Notes: generated by a model from the sequence alone, not told the origin. DNA of 64,000 nucleotides from Pezicula radicicola (GCA_003008705.1 PDUO01000017.1:757032-821031), one strand, 5' to 3'. Counted from the stretch's first letter, positions 32,850 through 45,581 are shown. Numbers and translations: made by a program.

Positions 32850-34684
32850 TTATACCAGATATGTAGACTTCTTCCAGAAACTACTGTAGAACTGTCGTTC
32901 CTGGAACACCTTAACATCATCCCCAACAAATACTTTGCCCTCCTTTTTAGCCTGTTTCCGAAGTCTTGCAATTCTCCGAACATCCCATTCAACGTTCCTA
33001 GTGAGCCACCAAGTTACGATATTTGAAAACCATCCTGAAATGACGAACGCGGCGCAAATACCAAAACTTGTCTTATAACCATTGTAAGCCCACTTCGATT
33101 GAAAAAGTTGTGGTCCAATGATGCCTCCAGTTTGAGCCACACAGTTCTGAAATCCCAGAGTGAAAGCAGTTCCGGTTGAGCCTCTGAGTGTAGCAGATCT
33201 CCACGCCCAGAAGGGAATAAAGTAAACACTGTAAAAAGCAGTCCCGAGAATGCACGCGATGTATATGCCTGCTTTAGACGAAACAGAGAAGAAAAGTACA
33301 AAACAGACTACTATTCCAGTCATAATTATCCTGTAACTCATAATTAGCATATGTAGTTCAGGTAAGTATCGCTACTTGGGAAAAGCGAGAAGGTAATTAC
33401 ATTATGAATTGGGGACGTGTTAATATTGCTTGCTTGAGAAACCAGCCGGCAAAAATTATCGAAAGTACAGATGCAGCAGCCGGTGGAATGTTGAGCAGCT
33501 GATTTCTGGGCAAGGTAGCAAATCCAAGGTTCGTAGTGATAGTGGGCAAGTACCAGCTTAACCCGTAACCACCAAGATTAACGAGCGTTTGCGATAACAT
33601 AAAAGACCAAGTAAGGGGACTTTTCAATGATTCGATTACTTCTCGTTTATCAAAGAACTTGTCATCTGTCCGGGGCGCATTTTCGGACAGTCGAGCCTCA
33701 ATGAAATTTTGCTCGCGTTCAGTGAGCCACTTTCTGCTCCTTGGAGATTTGGGATAGTCCGGAAGGATGTACCACACAAGCCCCGAAAAGAATATTGTTA
33801 TTATGCCCTCGAGGATGTATACCCTAATGCAGTGTCAGCAAAATACAGTGACAATGGCGGAATGCACTCGGTACTTGCCATCTCCATGCACTTAATCCAT
33901 GGACTCCATCCATGTAGCTTATCCCATACACCAGAAGAGATCCCACAATTCCTGAAGTATTCTGAATTGCGAAAACCCACATAATTGCCTTTCCCATGTC
34001 TTCAGAACGATACCAACTGTTAAGTTGAGCCATAACGCCAGGAAACATACCGGCTTCCATCATCCCAAGAAAGAATCTAGCAGCATAGTAGCCTTCCTTG
34101 TTCTGAATCGCTCCATGGCATGCCAATACAATGCCCCAGGTAAAAAAGATCCTTGATTGCCAAAGATGTGGCGGCATCCGCGTCAAAAGAAGATTACTAG
34201 GAGTTTCGAAAATAATGTAACTAATCTATATTTTATGTCAACCAAATTCCATGTAAAGCCGGGCATGTGTGGCGAGAGATAATTCACTGATATTAGACCT
34301 ACGTAAAGTGATGACTGAACCCAATTATATTGATTGGCAGTCATGTGAAGCTCCGTGAGTACGTTCGACGGCTTTCCAACTTGGAGTACTTTGATACTGG
34401 CCGCATTGCTCGTGTCAACCTTGAGGCTTTGTTAGCTCTACGTCACAGATTTATATGGAAGATGATCTAACCTGCTTAATCAAGTACATCATCCCAATGA
34501 GAACTAAAAACCTAGAATCGATCTTTCGCAGAATTTCTGTCTCTTCCTTAAGAGAGAAGGTAGCGAGAAATGCTGCTTTCTCAGCAGCCTCATCGTCGAT
34601 CGACTCAGGGGCAATAGTTATGACATTTGTGTCAAGTTTCCTGTCGGTGGAGTCTGACTTTGGGGAATCATTCTGTGAAGACAT
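32850..34684 (-). CDS. MFS transporter, anion:cation symporter (Dal5/Tna1-like) family
   Basis: A second ACS-type transporter, 526 residues from five exons: 34684-34472, 34419-34303, 34225-33879, 33823-33401 and 33330-32850. Recognisable segments: KIDSRFLVLIGMMYLIKQ, TANQYNWVQSSLYISYIIFE, TPSNLLLTRMPPHLWQSRIF, ARFFLGMMEAGMFPGVMAQL, SAWRWVYILEG, FWAWRSATLRGSTGTAFTLG. Intron 3 (33878-33824) again needs a GC donor: the exon ends with TG of the tryptophan codon, GCAAGT follows, and the acceptor TTAG precedes GGTATAC. The GT inside that donor would break the frame. It differs clearly from the transporter at 29.9-31.8 kb, so it is not a recent duplicate. Transport of a small organic anion is inferred. 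Confidence 0.88.
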
Positions 34685-35873
34685 TTCTTTTTGGGAAAGC
34701 AGACGCTGCAACAATTCTAATATCTCGTTAGAGGAATCCCTAAGACGTGGATCTAGTACGTATGCCCTACGAAAAGATAAATTAATGGGTATTCAAGATA
34801 TGCAGAAACTAAGTACTATGAAACAGCAAGCCAAATATATAGAAATCCAGTCGCTACGACAGACGAATCAGAATTCGCAGAGACGCATGTTTGGTCGGGT
34901 TGTTCTTTACCTTTGTCCTCAAATAATGCAGAAATAAAAAATCAAGCCTATCTAATCAACGAAAATCCAAATACTAACCAGATATCTCAATAGCAAGATG
35001 ACGAAATCCCAAGTATCAAAGAGGTCATAATGGCGAGCGTTTTGTGATAAGCACGCAACTTAACACAAATCCTTGCTTCCAAATGTAGTGAGGCCCTCCA
35101 ACAATGGGGAATAGGAAATAGCGAATAGCGATCTCTACGCTGATATGCTGAATCCACTAGCATCTAGCCTAACGTTCAAGCACGGCCTCACATTATTGGT
35201 TGCCTACTCCACTACAATACTACAATACCTCGCCGTAGAAATTGAAGTTGAGACACTAAATTATATATCTTGAGTAACTCACTTGATTTGGGTAACTCAG
35301 TTGACTTGTGGAATTCTCCTTACCTATTTGAGTAGCTTTTATTATTTAAAGGACTCATGTGTATTCACGTATATAGTGCCAGTGTCTTTTTGGTGTTCGT
35401 TGAATTTCGATTATGTTGTCCCAATTTCAATTTCTATAGTGTGAATGCTATATTCACTTATTTACATCTCCTAATGGCTGATGCTTTGTATGATATTTTT
35501 CATGCATCTTTGAACCATTCCGAACAAATCATGCAGCGAAACAACTTAGTCTTCACCATTTGATTCTTCCATTTCATTGATTTCTTTCCCCAGCTTTCGA
35601 GTTCCTCTCCTGTTCTTTGTTCTTCTATTTTGCTCCCGTGTTCTTCTCTATCCATACTTATTTCCTCACTAGTCGAAGGATAAAACTCATGTCGAAGTGC
35701 TAGCGGTCCTGTGGTTCCTATTATATCAGCATTGTACCATGTCATTTAATACAACGATCTCCGTCCTTTCTATAAAATGTCTATGAGAAAAAGTCATGCA
35801 TACTATTGTCGGGAAGTGGTGAAAGACGCTTAACTCTACGAGTGGCCAACTCTACAATTATAGGAATTATACG
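34685..35873. other. Intergenic region
   Basis: It should include the promoter of the second MFS gene. It contains the clearest copy of the GAGTAACTCA dispersed motif (35270-35336). An 81-codon open frame on the minus strand (35500-35745) has no family features and I do not call it a gene. Confidence 0.5.
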
Positions 35874-36780
35874 CTAGCTTTGCATTTGACTTTTTTTACG
35901 CTCGATCTCCTCTTCTGTCAAAATCTCCTCTTCTAGCTCAAGTTCGAGGAGCTGGGTTGTCGGAGGTTTTGTGACTAGAAATTCCAATGCATCGATCTTG
36001 CTTCCAAAATGTTGATAGTCACTCCTGTAGTTCGACCCGTCTTCTACGTGTTTGCGGAGAGCGCTTAATGTATCTTCTGTGATTTTGCTCTGAAGCCAAT
36101 CGCCCATAACGGTGGCTTCTGGCTTACATTCGAGGAGGATATCCTAAAGTCTCTTGAAATCATCCCTATCGCTTTCTGAGTAGAAGGTATTGAACTTAAA
36201 TGAGATAAGTTCGAAGGTTTGGCCTAGCTCACTGGACACAATTGCAGTAGATATACATGCATCATTCGATACCTTGCCGTCAAACAGGTCCACCATTAAC
36301 ATTAAACCTAAGGAACTCTGGAATCATTTCCACCCCGCTGGCGAAGTCTACTGGAGTACTAAACAGTAACTACGTTTGTTACTCGTTGATCTAGCTAGCT
36401 TAATTTCCTTAAGATCGGGCACCGTTTGAAAATATTCTCGCGTAGCAGCCCATAGATTTCCTAGGGCTTGAGACTTGTCTCCCAGCTGGATGCCATCTTT
36501 GACGTCGAAACAGACAATGCTCTGGACTGACATTTCCGGCAATGCGTCAATGAGCCCTAGCCACCTTGATCCATCAAGTAGCGGTTTATGGTATGCCACA
36601 ATATGATTCCGAACGGTGGAAGTGAGATTCGTGGAAGTCATTATCATACTTCACTTCAGAGTCTGAGGCTAATTTGGTAGTGTTTTGCAGACTATCTGCA
36701 CAGGTGTGTAACGCAGTGGGCACAATGGTAGGAAAAAAGGCGCGGTGGATGGTGTTTGGGCTAGGAAGACGGTTACCCAC
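35874..36780 (-). pseudogene. Decayed gene, possibly 2EXR/F-box-like
   Basis: Several minus-strand pieces in different frames have protein-like text. The first (36780-36586) includes PTIVPTALHTCADSLQNTTK, reminiscent of the LLHVCRESR helix of 2EXR proteins. The second (36647-36348) is GSRWLGLIDALPEMSVQSIV and LGNLWAATREYFQTVPDLKE. The third (36107-35874) is acidic and ends a reading frame. Between them are stops and frame changes that introns do not resolve. It may be an eroded member of the expanded fungal 2EXR/F-box-like set, but the match is weak. Confidence 0.4.
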
Positions 36781-38874
36781 GACTGCCTAGAGTCTCTCAG
36801 ATACATGAGTCATAGATGACTGGTCACTGGTCTGTATTGTCTAGAATCAACATTACCAAAACTCAGTCTAGAATGATATTATTGTAATTTTGAGTCCCTA
36901 GGCTGAAATCAGAGCGGAATGAGCCGGCGAGTTTTCTCACCTAATTTATCGAAACAAATTAGTATGGTGGTGTTATACAGCACTAGGTCAAGAAGTATGA
37001 GTAAAGATGTCATTGTTACTGAGTAAGCAGTAACTAACAAAGCTCTCCATTAAGAATTCTATGTAAGATGCCGACAATTTTCCACATAGGAAACCTTATC
37101 GGAGGTGAAAAGGGGGGCGCTTCGCTTAAATTTGTGGTACACGCAGTTTCGAGCGCCGGCGGATGTTTAGTTGAAAAGTTCCACGGCACAAATATTAGCT
37201 TTGGTTTAGCTTAATTTCGGTACTAACCATAGACTAGAACTAGTCCCGACCTCAATAGCGTATATTCGAGTCACAACCTACTATATCGTCTCCCCCGAAT
37301 CCCCTACGGACAACATCGCAAACCAAAAGACGAATACGGTACATAACCATCTGAACAACTTCTTGAGCTACGGTTACATGCAAGGTAAGGCTCTAGGAGT
37401 TATTTCCAAGCATCAAGACTTGAAAACACTTGGAAAATGACGTCATCTACTCCAGTATCAAGAACCCAGCTTTATGTTCTTGAAAATTTCTTCTTGTGCT
37501 TTCTTCATTGATTTAGCGATTATTCTGTGGGATTTTGTCTAGCGGCATAGGGAGTTTGGGGAAAGACGAGGTGTCATATGCAGGATTTGGTGGATGCAAG
37601 AAGGGTGGGCTCACTGTCTAGCTCATCGCCATACTCAGGTTTCCCCTACGAACAAATCCGGCAGTTCTGTATACATCGACACCAGAACTAATTGTCCGTA
37701 GAGCGAAGATTGGGTCGCCAGCGTAGCGCTAAAGGTTGGGCTAAGAAGGAACTAAAGAGGATGCGATGTATGAATTCCGCATTGCAAAGGTGTCGAAGTG
37801 CGGAGGTCAAGAACTCCCGATTTCGAATTGGCTCGTTCATGGCAGAGGCCGTAAAAGCAATCGATATCCGGAGACTTCTTCGTAGCCAGCACCTTCTCGG
37901 GAGCAGATCACATCTACCTCTACGTTACGACCACTTGCACCGAGAACTGAGGAATTCCTCGAAGGAGAGTGGCTATCACGGGTTCGCTTCCTTACTTAGG
38001 TGGCCGCCTAGCTAAGGGTAATTTACAAGAGTCAAATTGATCTGATCCCTATTTTGTTAGCAGAAAGCCTTGCTACAAAGCAGCAAATATAATCCAGAAA
38101 ATTGAATGGAGTACGCCCCTCCTTCTTTTCCATGAGTCACTGGTCATCATCACTAAGTTTATTCTTCACAGCGATCACCAGATAGACAAAGGGACTCTCC
38201 TCAGACCAGCGAGTATGTCACGCTATCTAAGCAAGCGGATACCAAGATCCGTTAGAAAATGAGGGCCTACTCGCTGATGGCCTTGCTAACTGTATCAGAA
38301 CCGTAGCACCTAAGTTAATGTCTGTTAAAGTTCTGCAATCTTGGAGTTGCAAGCGGAAATTGGCCACTTGTAAGGGGAATCTTCATCGGCTAAAATAACT
38401 AGAACTACCTCTTCTAAGTTTGCCTATAGATGTTTAGTTAAGAAGTCCAAGGATACAAATATTAGGTATTCTGTCTTTCACGAAGTGAAATCTAGCGTCG
38501 GGAAAGGAATGCCGTAGTGTGGGGAACTTATGCAAAAGTGGGATGTGAGTAAGAGGACGATAACAAAGTTAAGCAGCCAGCCAGTCACAGATGCATTTTG
38601 TTGGTAAAGCAGCATATAGATCCCTGAGCTCGTGCTCCTGCTATTGTGATTGCGAAGCCAGGCTAAAAGTTCGAAATGGCATCAGAGAACCGGAAATGGC
38701 AACATATCTTGAACGAGGTAGCTAAAATGTCAAATGGTGATCAAGTCTGCTCTTTCTTCGAGATAAATGGTAATAAATAAATAGGGTTCGAGTCGCATCC
38801 TAATAATATGAATTTGACATCTTAGAAGACCAACATTGCATTTGATTGAAAAGCTTACTGCCTACTTTATCATT
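36781..38874. other. Gene-poor region
   Basis: Two kilobases without a supported gene. A 107-codon open frame (37692-38015) is rich in Arg/Ser/Leu with no family match. Two related segments share GATGTTTAGTT and ACAAATATTAG, near 37163-37200 and 38429-38465, suggesting scattered copies of a small repeat. One TCGCTTAA motif is at 37132-37139. Confidence 0.5.
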
Positions 38875-40169
38875 ATGGCTCCATCGGCTATCAGTACGCT
38901 GCAGTCTGAAAGTGAGAAGCTAGACCTCGAGAAGCTGGAGACAGCTTCCAAAGTGAAAAGACAGATTGACATAGAAGGAGGCACGACAACAGCTAAAGTA
39001 AGCTCTTTGAGTGACTAAACCTTCCCCTATTTCTAATTATCCTATTTTTGTAGTATCCGCATTACCTTCCGACTTGGAACCATGGACAAAAGTACCCACC
39101 ACTCGAGCCATTCGAGTATATAGAACGTGGAAAGAATGCCGACCCAAGCCTGAAAGACCTTTTACTACCCGGAAGCAAAATTAAACACTTGACACCAAAT
39201 ATTGGCTCAGAGGTTAGCGGGGTACAGATCAGTAAGCTTAGCAACGAAGGAAAGGACCAGTTAGCACTCTTAGTAGCTCAACGAAAAGTGATAGCCTTTC
39301 GTGACCAGGACTTTGCAGACCTTCCTATCCAAGAAGCTCTGGATTTTGGAGGTTATTTTGGACGCCATCATATACACCCAACCACTGGAAGTCCTGAAGG
39401 ATACCCAGAGATTCACATTGTACATCGCTCGCTACTGGAGATCCTAATAATGATGCGAATCTACAGAATCGAAATCTCGGCACTGCATGGCATTCTGATG
39501 TATCATTTGAGGACCAGCCTCCAGGAATCACATTTTTGTATGCTCTGGACCTGCCAGAAGTGGGTGGGGATACACTATTCGCTGATGGAGTTGCGGCTTA
39601 TAAGCGACTATCTCCGGCACTTCAAAAAAGATTACATGGGTTGAAGGCAGTACATTCTAGTACTGAGGCTCTTGAAAGAATTAAGGCAGAAGGGGGTGTT
39701 GTGAGAAGAGAGCCCACGTCTGCTGAGCATCCACTTATTAGGACTCATCCTGCTACTGGGGAGAAGGCACTATTTGTGCATGGAGGTTGTGAGTTGACAG
39801 AGACCCAAAGTCTATTCACCTCACGCTAATAGACACGAATTTACAGTCGTTAAGCAGATCGTTGGCTTTAAAAAGGAGGAAAGCGATGCTCTTATCAAGT
39901 TCTTACTGAATCATTCTGAGGGTAGTCCGGATATCCATGCTAGGGTTTTATGGAAACCCAAGACTGTAGTTGTTTGGGATGTAAGTGTTGGAGACTCTTT
40001 TGAGAGAGGAAGGAAATAATTCTCATGACCATGCTAACTTAACAACTCACAGAATCGTGTGACTTCGCATACAGCAATATTCGATTGGTCTTCCCCTACT
40101 GAGCGTCGCCACTTGGCACGTATCACGCTGCAAGCTGAGCGCCCATACGAGACGCCTTATGTAGCGTAG
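38875..40169 (+). pseudogene. TauD-family (Jlp1-like) dioxygenase with one-base frameshift
   Basis: A second taurine/sulfonate dioxygenase-type gene. Exons 38875-38997, 39054-39785, 39847-39980 and 40053-40169 give the whole protein, but exon 2 changes frame near 39426-39432. Upstream it reads YPHYLPTWN, LEPFEYIERG, HLTPNIGSEVSGVQISKLS, GRHHIHPTTGSPEGYPEIH. Downstream it reads ATGDPNNDANLQN, then TAWHSDVSFE (iron-binding HxD), LPEVGGDTLFADGVAAYKRL, VVVWDNRVTSHTAIFDW (distal His) and RHLARITLQAERPYETP (arginine). Exon 2 is 732 nt, while the flanking phases require 733, so exactly one base is missing. Homologs of this subfamily have no intron there to my knowledge. It is a recent pseudogene or a base-call error in a GG pair. 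It is nearer to yeast Jlp1 than the dioxygenase at 27.7 kb. Confidence 0.82.
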
Positions 40170-41688
40170 ACATTATCGGTTTTTTCACCAGAGCTTCATT
40201 CCCTTGTCCACTTACTTTCTCCAACTTCCGTATCTATTAATTTTCAGCCTAACCTTCTTGTACACAACTGCCCAACAAACCAATATTATCCCTTGTAATA
40301 TTCAAGCCCTCTCTCAAAGCCATCTTCAAGATAACAACACCTCCTATGACAATAGAAATCTCTCAATTCCTTCCCTTGAAACAACGACTATTTCTTACAG
40401 GACTCAAGTAATAAATGATCCCAAAAAGCTTATTCGTATATACCGAAAGTACTTAAATAATACTCCAAAAACATGCCCATCCCCAAAGCTAAGAGGTGAC
40501 CACTGAGATCAGTAATGCTAATTAGAAATAGGATTCTATAAGCAGTAATTACTTCTAAGACAATATCTAAGGTAGGGCCACTAGCCCTACTTAAATCTTA
40601 TCACATTAACTTATTATATAAGAACAATAGTAGATAAGAGATCAACCACATTGGTAAAGATTCAGGCCCAAACCTCAAATTCACAACCTCTAACTCTAAA
40701 GGTCATTAGAAGGAAACAAGTAGAACCTCCCTATTAGCCAAAGTTACAAAAGAAGTTATATATAAGCTTATAATTAGTACCTACCTATGTTTCAAAACAC
40801 GCTATCCCTTACAACCCCCTAAATTCTACCTCTGCAATGATAACAGCTTTAACCTTAATAACAAAAATGCCTCAAACTCCCCTCTTTAATAAAACCCCAT
40901 CACATCACATCACATCCCTATAAACCATCAACCAATCAAAAGACTCTCCCCTCTTCAATCTACCCACCCAATCTCAAATAAAAAAATATAACCATATCAA
41001 TAAAACTCCCTTTCATCCAATCTTTCAACTCCTTATTCACACTTTAAGAGTAACAAGAAACTTCAACAACGTCTTAAATTGCAACGAGAAAAAAAAAAGC
41101 TCGTTTCGTTATACGAAATAGGGCTAACGGAATTAGGCCACAGGATGTAGAAGATGAGTACTGTACAAATTGCTTTATAAGATGTCATTTAATAGGGATA
41201 ATATGTTAATGAGTTACTCAAACTAAGTGAGTTACTCAAATCAAGTAAGCTACTCAGATAGAAAGCCGTTTAAAATAATATCTTACAAAGCAATTATCAC
41301 GATAGTCGGACTACCTTACGTGAATTTTCTAGTCTGTACGGTGTAGGAGTGTGCGATATGTTGGGATTGGGCCATCCTAGGAATGATGTTATAGTCGGGG
41401 ACTAGGCGGGCTTTCTTTTATTAAAATTGTGGAACGTACTAGAATGAGATTTTGTGGTTGATTAATTAAATATGCTTTTAGGTTCTGTAAATTGTGAGTA
41501 TATTCTCTATGTGTTATTTGGTATGGAAGCGTGAATACACACTAAAACCGAATGCTTTAAAAAGAATACCTCTAAAACGCCAGACCATGCAAATGCATTA
41601 CAAATCAAGTCGTAGCATCCAAAATATATAAAACAAGGGCCTCCCATCCCTATCATCCCTTATTTCCCTTCACTCTTCCCCAAAATTC
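40170..41688. other. Intergenic region with extreme strand asymmetry
   Basis: Between the dioxygenase remnant and the DDB1 3' end. The + strand is strikingly poor in G: 40801-41040 has about 6 G against about 80 C by eye count. A 100-codon open frame (40204-40506) begins with a signal-peptide-like stretch but reflects the skewed composition. A GAGTAACTCA motif copy in reverse orientation lies at 41208-41262. Confidence 0.55.
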
Positions 41689-44600
41689 TCAATGCAACCT
41701 CTTCAACTCCTCCACGAAATTTCTCACCTCCTCAACCCCAACACCCAAGCCTTCAACAATCTGTTCCTGCAACGACTCTCCGACATCCAGAAACCTCTCA
41801 ATCAATTCCCCATCAACGAATCTGAATGGCTCGATAGATTCTCTATATTCATCCTTGAAGGCGCGGTAAAGGAGAAAGTCGATGTCGCCAGGGGAAACAA
41901 GGATACCTGCCATTTTTGATTGAAGGCGCATTAGAAGATCTTGGGAGTGGGGTGCTATGAGGGCAAAGAGGTGGATGGATCCTTCCGTCTGTGGTTTCAA
42001 TCAATTAGCCGTGGTAAAGATGAAAAAAGAATGGGGAATGAGGCGTACCGTAGCTAAGAACGCTTTGGGGATGACCATTGCGTTCGGAGAAGTTTCAACG
42101 TTGATTTTCTGAATCCGATTTACCTGCTCTCCTAGGGACATCTCGCTGGTAATTTCAAGCCTCTTTTTATCCTGAAGCGTAACGCCATTTGGATTCCTTC
42201 GCAGAACAATTATATTGCCGTCATGGTCTGTTTGCAAATACGAGCCCTCTCCGATGTCTGCTACGGCTGTTGACCAGGAAGCTTGATCGTGCCGCGCTAC
42301 CTCATTGAGGGTATCTGGCAAGCCTTCTTCGCCAGGTGTGTATTCAACCAGCGACACTGATTTCATCATGTCGGCAACAGCTATGACATTGCCAGTGACA
42401 TCAAGATCGATAGGATAAGTCGACGTTCTGTAAGTTGCCAATTTAGTAAGCTGTGCTATCGTTGGTGTTGTCTCTTCATAGTCAAAAAGAACCACTGTTT
42501 TACTAAGAGCAGCAAGAATCTTCCCATCAAGAATCTCTATACGTCTGCATGCGCCTCTCAGCTCAAGACTAGTGACCAGAAAAGGACTCCTATTACTGTC
42601 CACACCGAATACTAGTATTCGGCCTCTAATATTATCATCTTGCCCGTCCTCATCATCCAATTCATAACAAGTGCCGATTAGAAATCTTTCAGCCACCTCA
42701 CCTGACGTATCAGGCAGCTCTGCTTGAATGACGCATTCAACCAGTTCTGCACCCTTAGATGGATCTAATCCTGTGAACATGAACGGTTTGCCTAGCTCTC
42801 CAAACATGACCTCGTCTACAATTCTGAAACTGCTGGTTATGAGCTCTTCGTTGTTAAGAAGCTCTCTCTTGATACATCCTATTCCAAAAGCTCGTTCGTT
42901 GGCTGAGTAGGCTATTCTTCTAACTGTTTCTCCCATAGGCAATGTTCGTACATGTGTTCTTCTTTCCGTGTCTATCTGAGAGATCTTGAGGTTCTCGGAT
43001 GTTGCTACGACGATGGAATCGGGATACGCCTCGCTGTCGAATGAACAGACATGTGTGGCATTATCTGCAGTTACAGCAGAATAAACGATTCTGCCCTCAG
43101 AACCGTAAATCAAGCTGGGGTGTTCGCAAGTGGCAAAAACGTTGAAGAGTCCATCCTTCCGTGGCAAGATCTGTAACTGAGCCTGCTGCGTGCCAAGAAC
43201 TATACTTTTTCGCCCTGAAAGTGAATAGGTAGTTTTATCGACATTGAAAGTATGCACGATGCCATCTTCCATAGCAACAAATAAAGTTGGACCAGAGATA
43301 TCCTCGGGGAGGACTTGTGTTAGGGCAATATTTCTGGGTATAGAAGCGTTATCAGTCCGGCGCAAGCTCTCTGAATGAATTATATTCAGTTCTTGGAGAC
43401 CCAGTATAGATATTGATCCGGATTTCCAAAAGCCAACTACCCCGACACCTGAAAATTGCGGCGGTATATGTATGCAGGCAATTTGGTCATCGTTGACCAG
43501 ATTCTGTACAGCGATTTCTTTGAGTCCTTGATGTATATCAAGTGTAACAAGCGTCCTACCATCGGAGGAAAGCAGAACATGGTTCTCGTTGGCAGAAGCT
43601 GCTGTGATGACCTGACCAGCAGGGGGGTTCCAATCAGCTATTATAGCAGAAGGCCCAACACCAAGTAACATAGCTGATTTCGAAGTTATCTGGAGAATTA
43701 CACCTTGGGCGAGGTTGACTGCTAGTAGAGTGTGCTGATCTTGTGAAAAGCTTCTAAGGTTTTCGACCTCTTCGATCTCCCCCTCGGGATCAAACCTAAA
43801 TATCCGAGTCTCCGTAGGCAAGGATACCACGAGAGCATCGTTGGCGGATGACTGTGGACTTGAACGAAGGGCAAAGACACCTCTTATGTCCTCCATATCA
43901 GCCAAAATGCCAATGTCTTCTAAACCCACACCGCTCCTGACACTTCTCAAACTCCCCTCTTGAAAAGAGCCACTACCAGTAACTATCCGTGCCTGGCCAG
44001 AAGAATACTCATTTGACTGAGTTTCTCCTTCTCGGCTCCCCATATCCATTATCGTAAAATCCAGGACAGGGGCGATATTCGAGAACGTTTGAACAACCTC
44101 AACGTGAGGCGTATTGATATCTAACCGAACGACCTGCTGATCACCCTCGTGAGATGCCACAAATAAGAGATCATTCCCAAGATAAACCAGCTCGGAAGCC
44201 TTCGACGTCTTCCCAATTTTCCTAACATCCATGCTAGTAACTTCTGATCCATCAACGATCATTTCCAGCACCCACAAAATGCCATAATCGTCCGCCAAAA
44301 GGTAATGTAAATCATCGTACGGCTCCCACGCAATAAATATTGACGCTTCTGACAGTGCTGCCTGGACAATAGCCTTACTTTCGTCGTCCAAATAAAGCAT
44401 TTTCGTCTCCCCAACTACGATCACGCCACCTAGATACGCCTTGGCTGCCGCTTGATTTCTCACAATATATCTTTTCCCTTCATCCTCAGCCTTGGGTACT
44501 GGAATCAAAAAGTTCGCCCCCATATCCAAATCCGAAAGTTCATTCTCTCGGTCTCGCTTGGGATCAAACTGCGTATACTGCCCCTTCTCATCGCACAGCC

Positions 44601-45174
44601 TATACGTAGCCAACTTAACCTTAAAATCAAGCAGCGGTCCCTCCTGGTATAATATCGCCATCTTCGGTCTCTTCGTCTGCGTATATAAAAACGTACTAGC
44701 TCTCACCCTCAATTCCGAAATTCTAACTTGTTCAGGAGCAGCCAGATAATCCTCTCTTCCCTTCTTAGGCTTCATAACCTTAACGAGATTCAAAATACCT
44801 TCAAAGAGTTCCATCACCATATGCTGCCCTAAGGGATCAACCAGACAGCGATCTCGACTTTGTGAGCCCTGCAAGTGTGTTTCGGCCGCATCGATGAATG
44901 ATTGCATAGTATCGAGCGTACGAGTAGAGGGGTTCCATGCTACGGTAAAGTATTGAAAGCGCGCAGTGCCGACAAAGAGGTGATCGGTAGCCGCGCCCGG
45001 AGGGCGAATCTTCTGAAGCATAGAGACGCGTCCGTAGATGGCTTTCGAATGTGCCATTACAAGGCCTTCGGTAGTGAGGGTCCATATCTCAAGCCGATTC
45101 GCCTTTCTATGCGCAATTATCAGTTCTGGGCCTTGTTGGGGCTGTGATATGTATCTCACGCAAGCACAAGACAT
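41689..45174 (-). CDS. DDB1: DNA damage-binding protein 1 (Cul4 ligase adaptor)
   Basis: The adaptor of Cul4-RING ubiquitin ligases, with three beta-propellers, acting in nucleotide-excision repair, replication control and, in fungi, heterochromatin and development. Exon 1 (45174-42049) encodes 1042 residues, a 60-bp intron (GTACGC...CACAG) follows, and exon 2 (41988-41689) adds 99; total 1141, matching the usual length (about 1140). The N-terminus (SCACVRYISQPQQGPELIIA, then HRKANRLEIW) and the MMS1-N region including FVGTARFQYFTVAWN are typical. The C-terminal CPSF-A region (residues about 790-1100) contains the DMMKSVSLVEY strand, and the end reads RFLDVGESLQEQIVEGL, the conserved last helix. 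Nothing is truncated. RSE1 and CFT1 paralogs are excluded by length and termini. Confidence 0.93.
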
Positions 45175-45581
45175 TCTTGGGGGTCTAAAAGATTCAGTTT
45201 CAGCGCATGGCGAACACTGCTAGGTCGGTGGATTGGAGCTAGATATGCCATTGCGAATAAGATCAAGAAGCTCTGGCTGGTTCAGAGCAAGGTGTATTCA
45301 GACCAAGCAGTGGCTGTTTGCTGTTTCCGATGTTGGAAGCTGAAGCTAAAAATGGGGAGCTGTTTTGGTGACGCTGTGGAGTTAATCGGCCTTATCGCTT
45401 CAACCCTGTCAGAACTCAAAGCTTCGCAATTTTTGGAGGGGTCACCCTGGACCCATAGCACAGAGCATTTTCACGGTCTTCTGCTGAATGTGTGCTGAAT
45501 TTGTATTGTTTAATTTACTACCTGCAAGCTTTACATTCCAGTTTGCTTGCTTGCTTATTTGTTGGTGTAGAAGAGATCTAT
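45175..45581. other. DDB1 promoter / HIBADH 3' region
   Basis: Both flanking genes read leftward, so 407 bp carry the DDB1 promoter and the end of the dehydrogenase transcript. No TATA box seen. Confidence 0.5.

Noticed and set aside
37692..38015. 107-codon open frame
   Set aside because: Arg/Ser-rich, no family features and no conserved neighbours; probably chance in a less AT-rich stretch.
40204..40506. 100-codon open frame with signal-peptide-like start
   Set aside because: Composition is explained by the G-poor strand; no domain or intron structure and low-complexity text.
41100..41120. loxP-like palindrome TTTCGTTATACGAAA
   Set aside because: Arms of only six bases and no recombinase gene or second site; likely chance.
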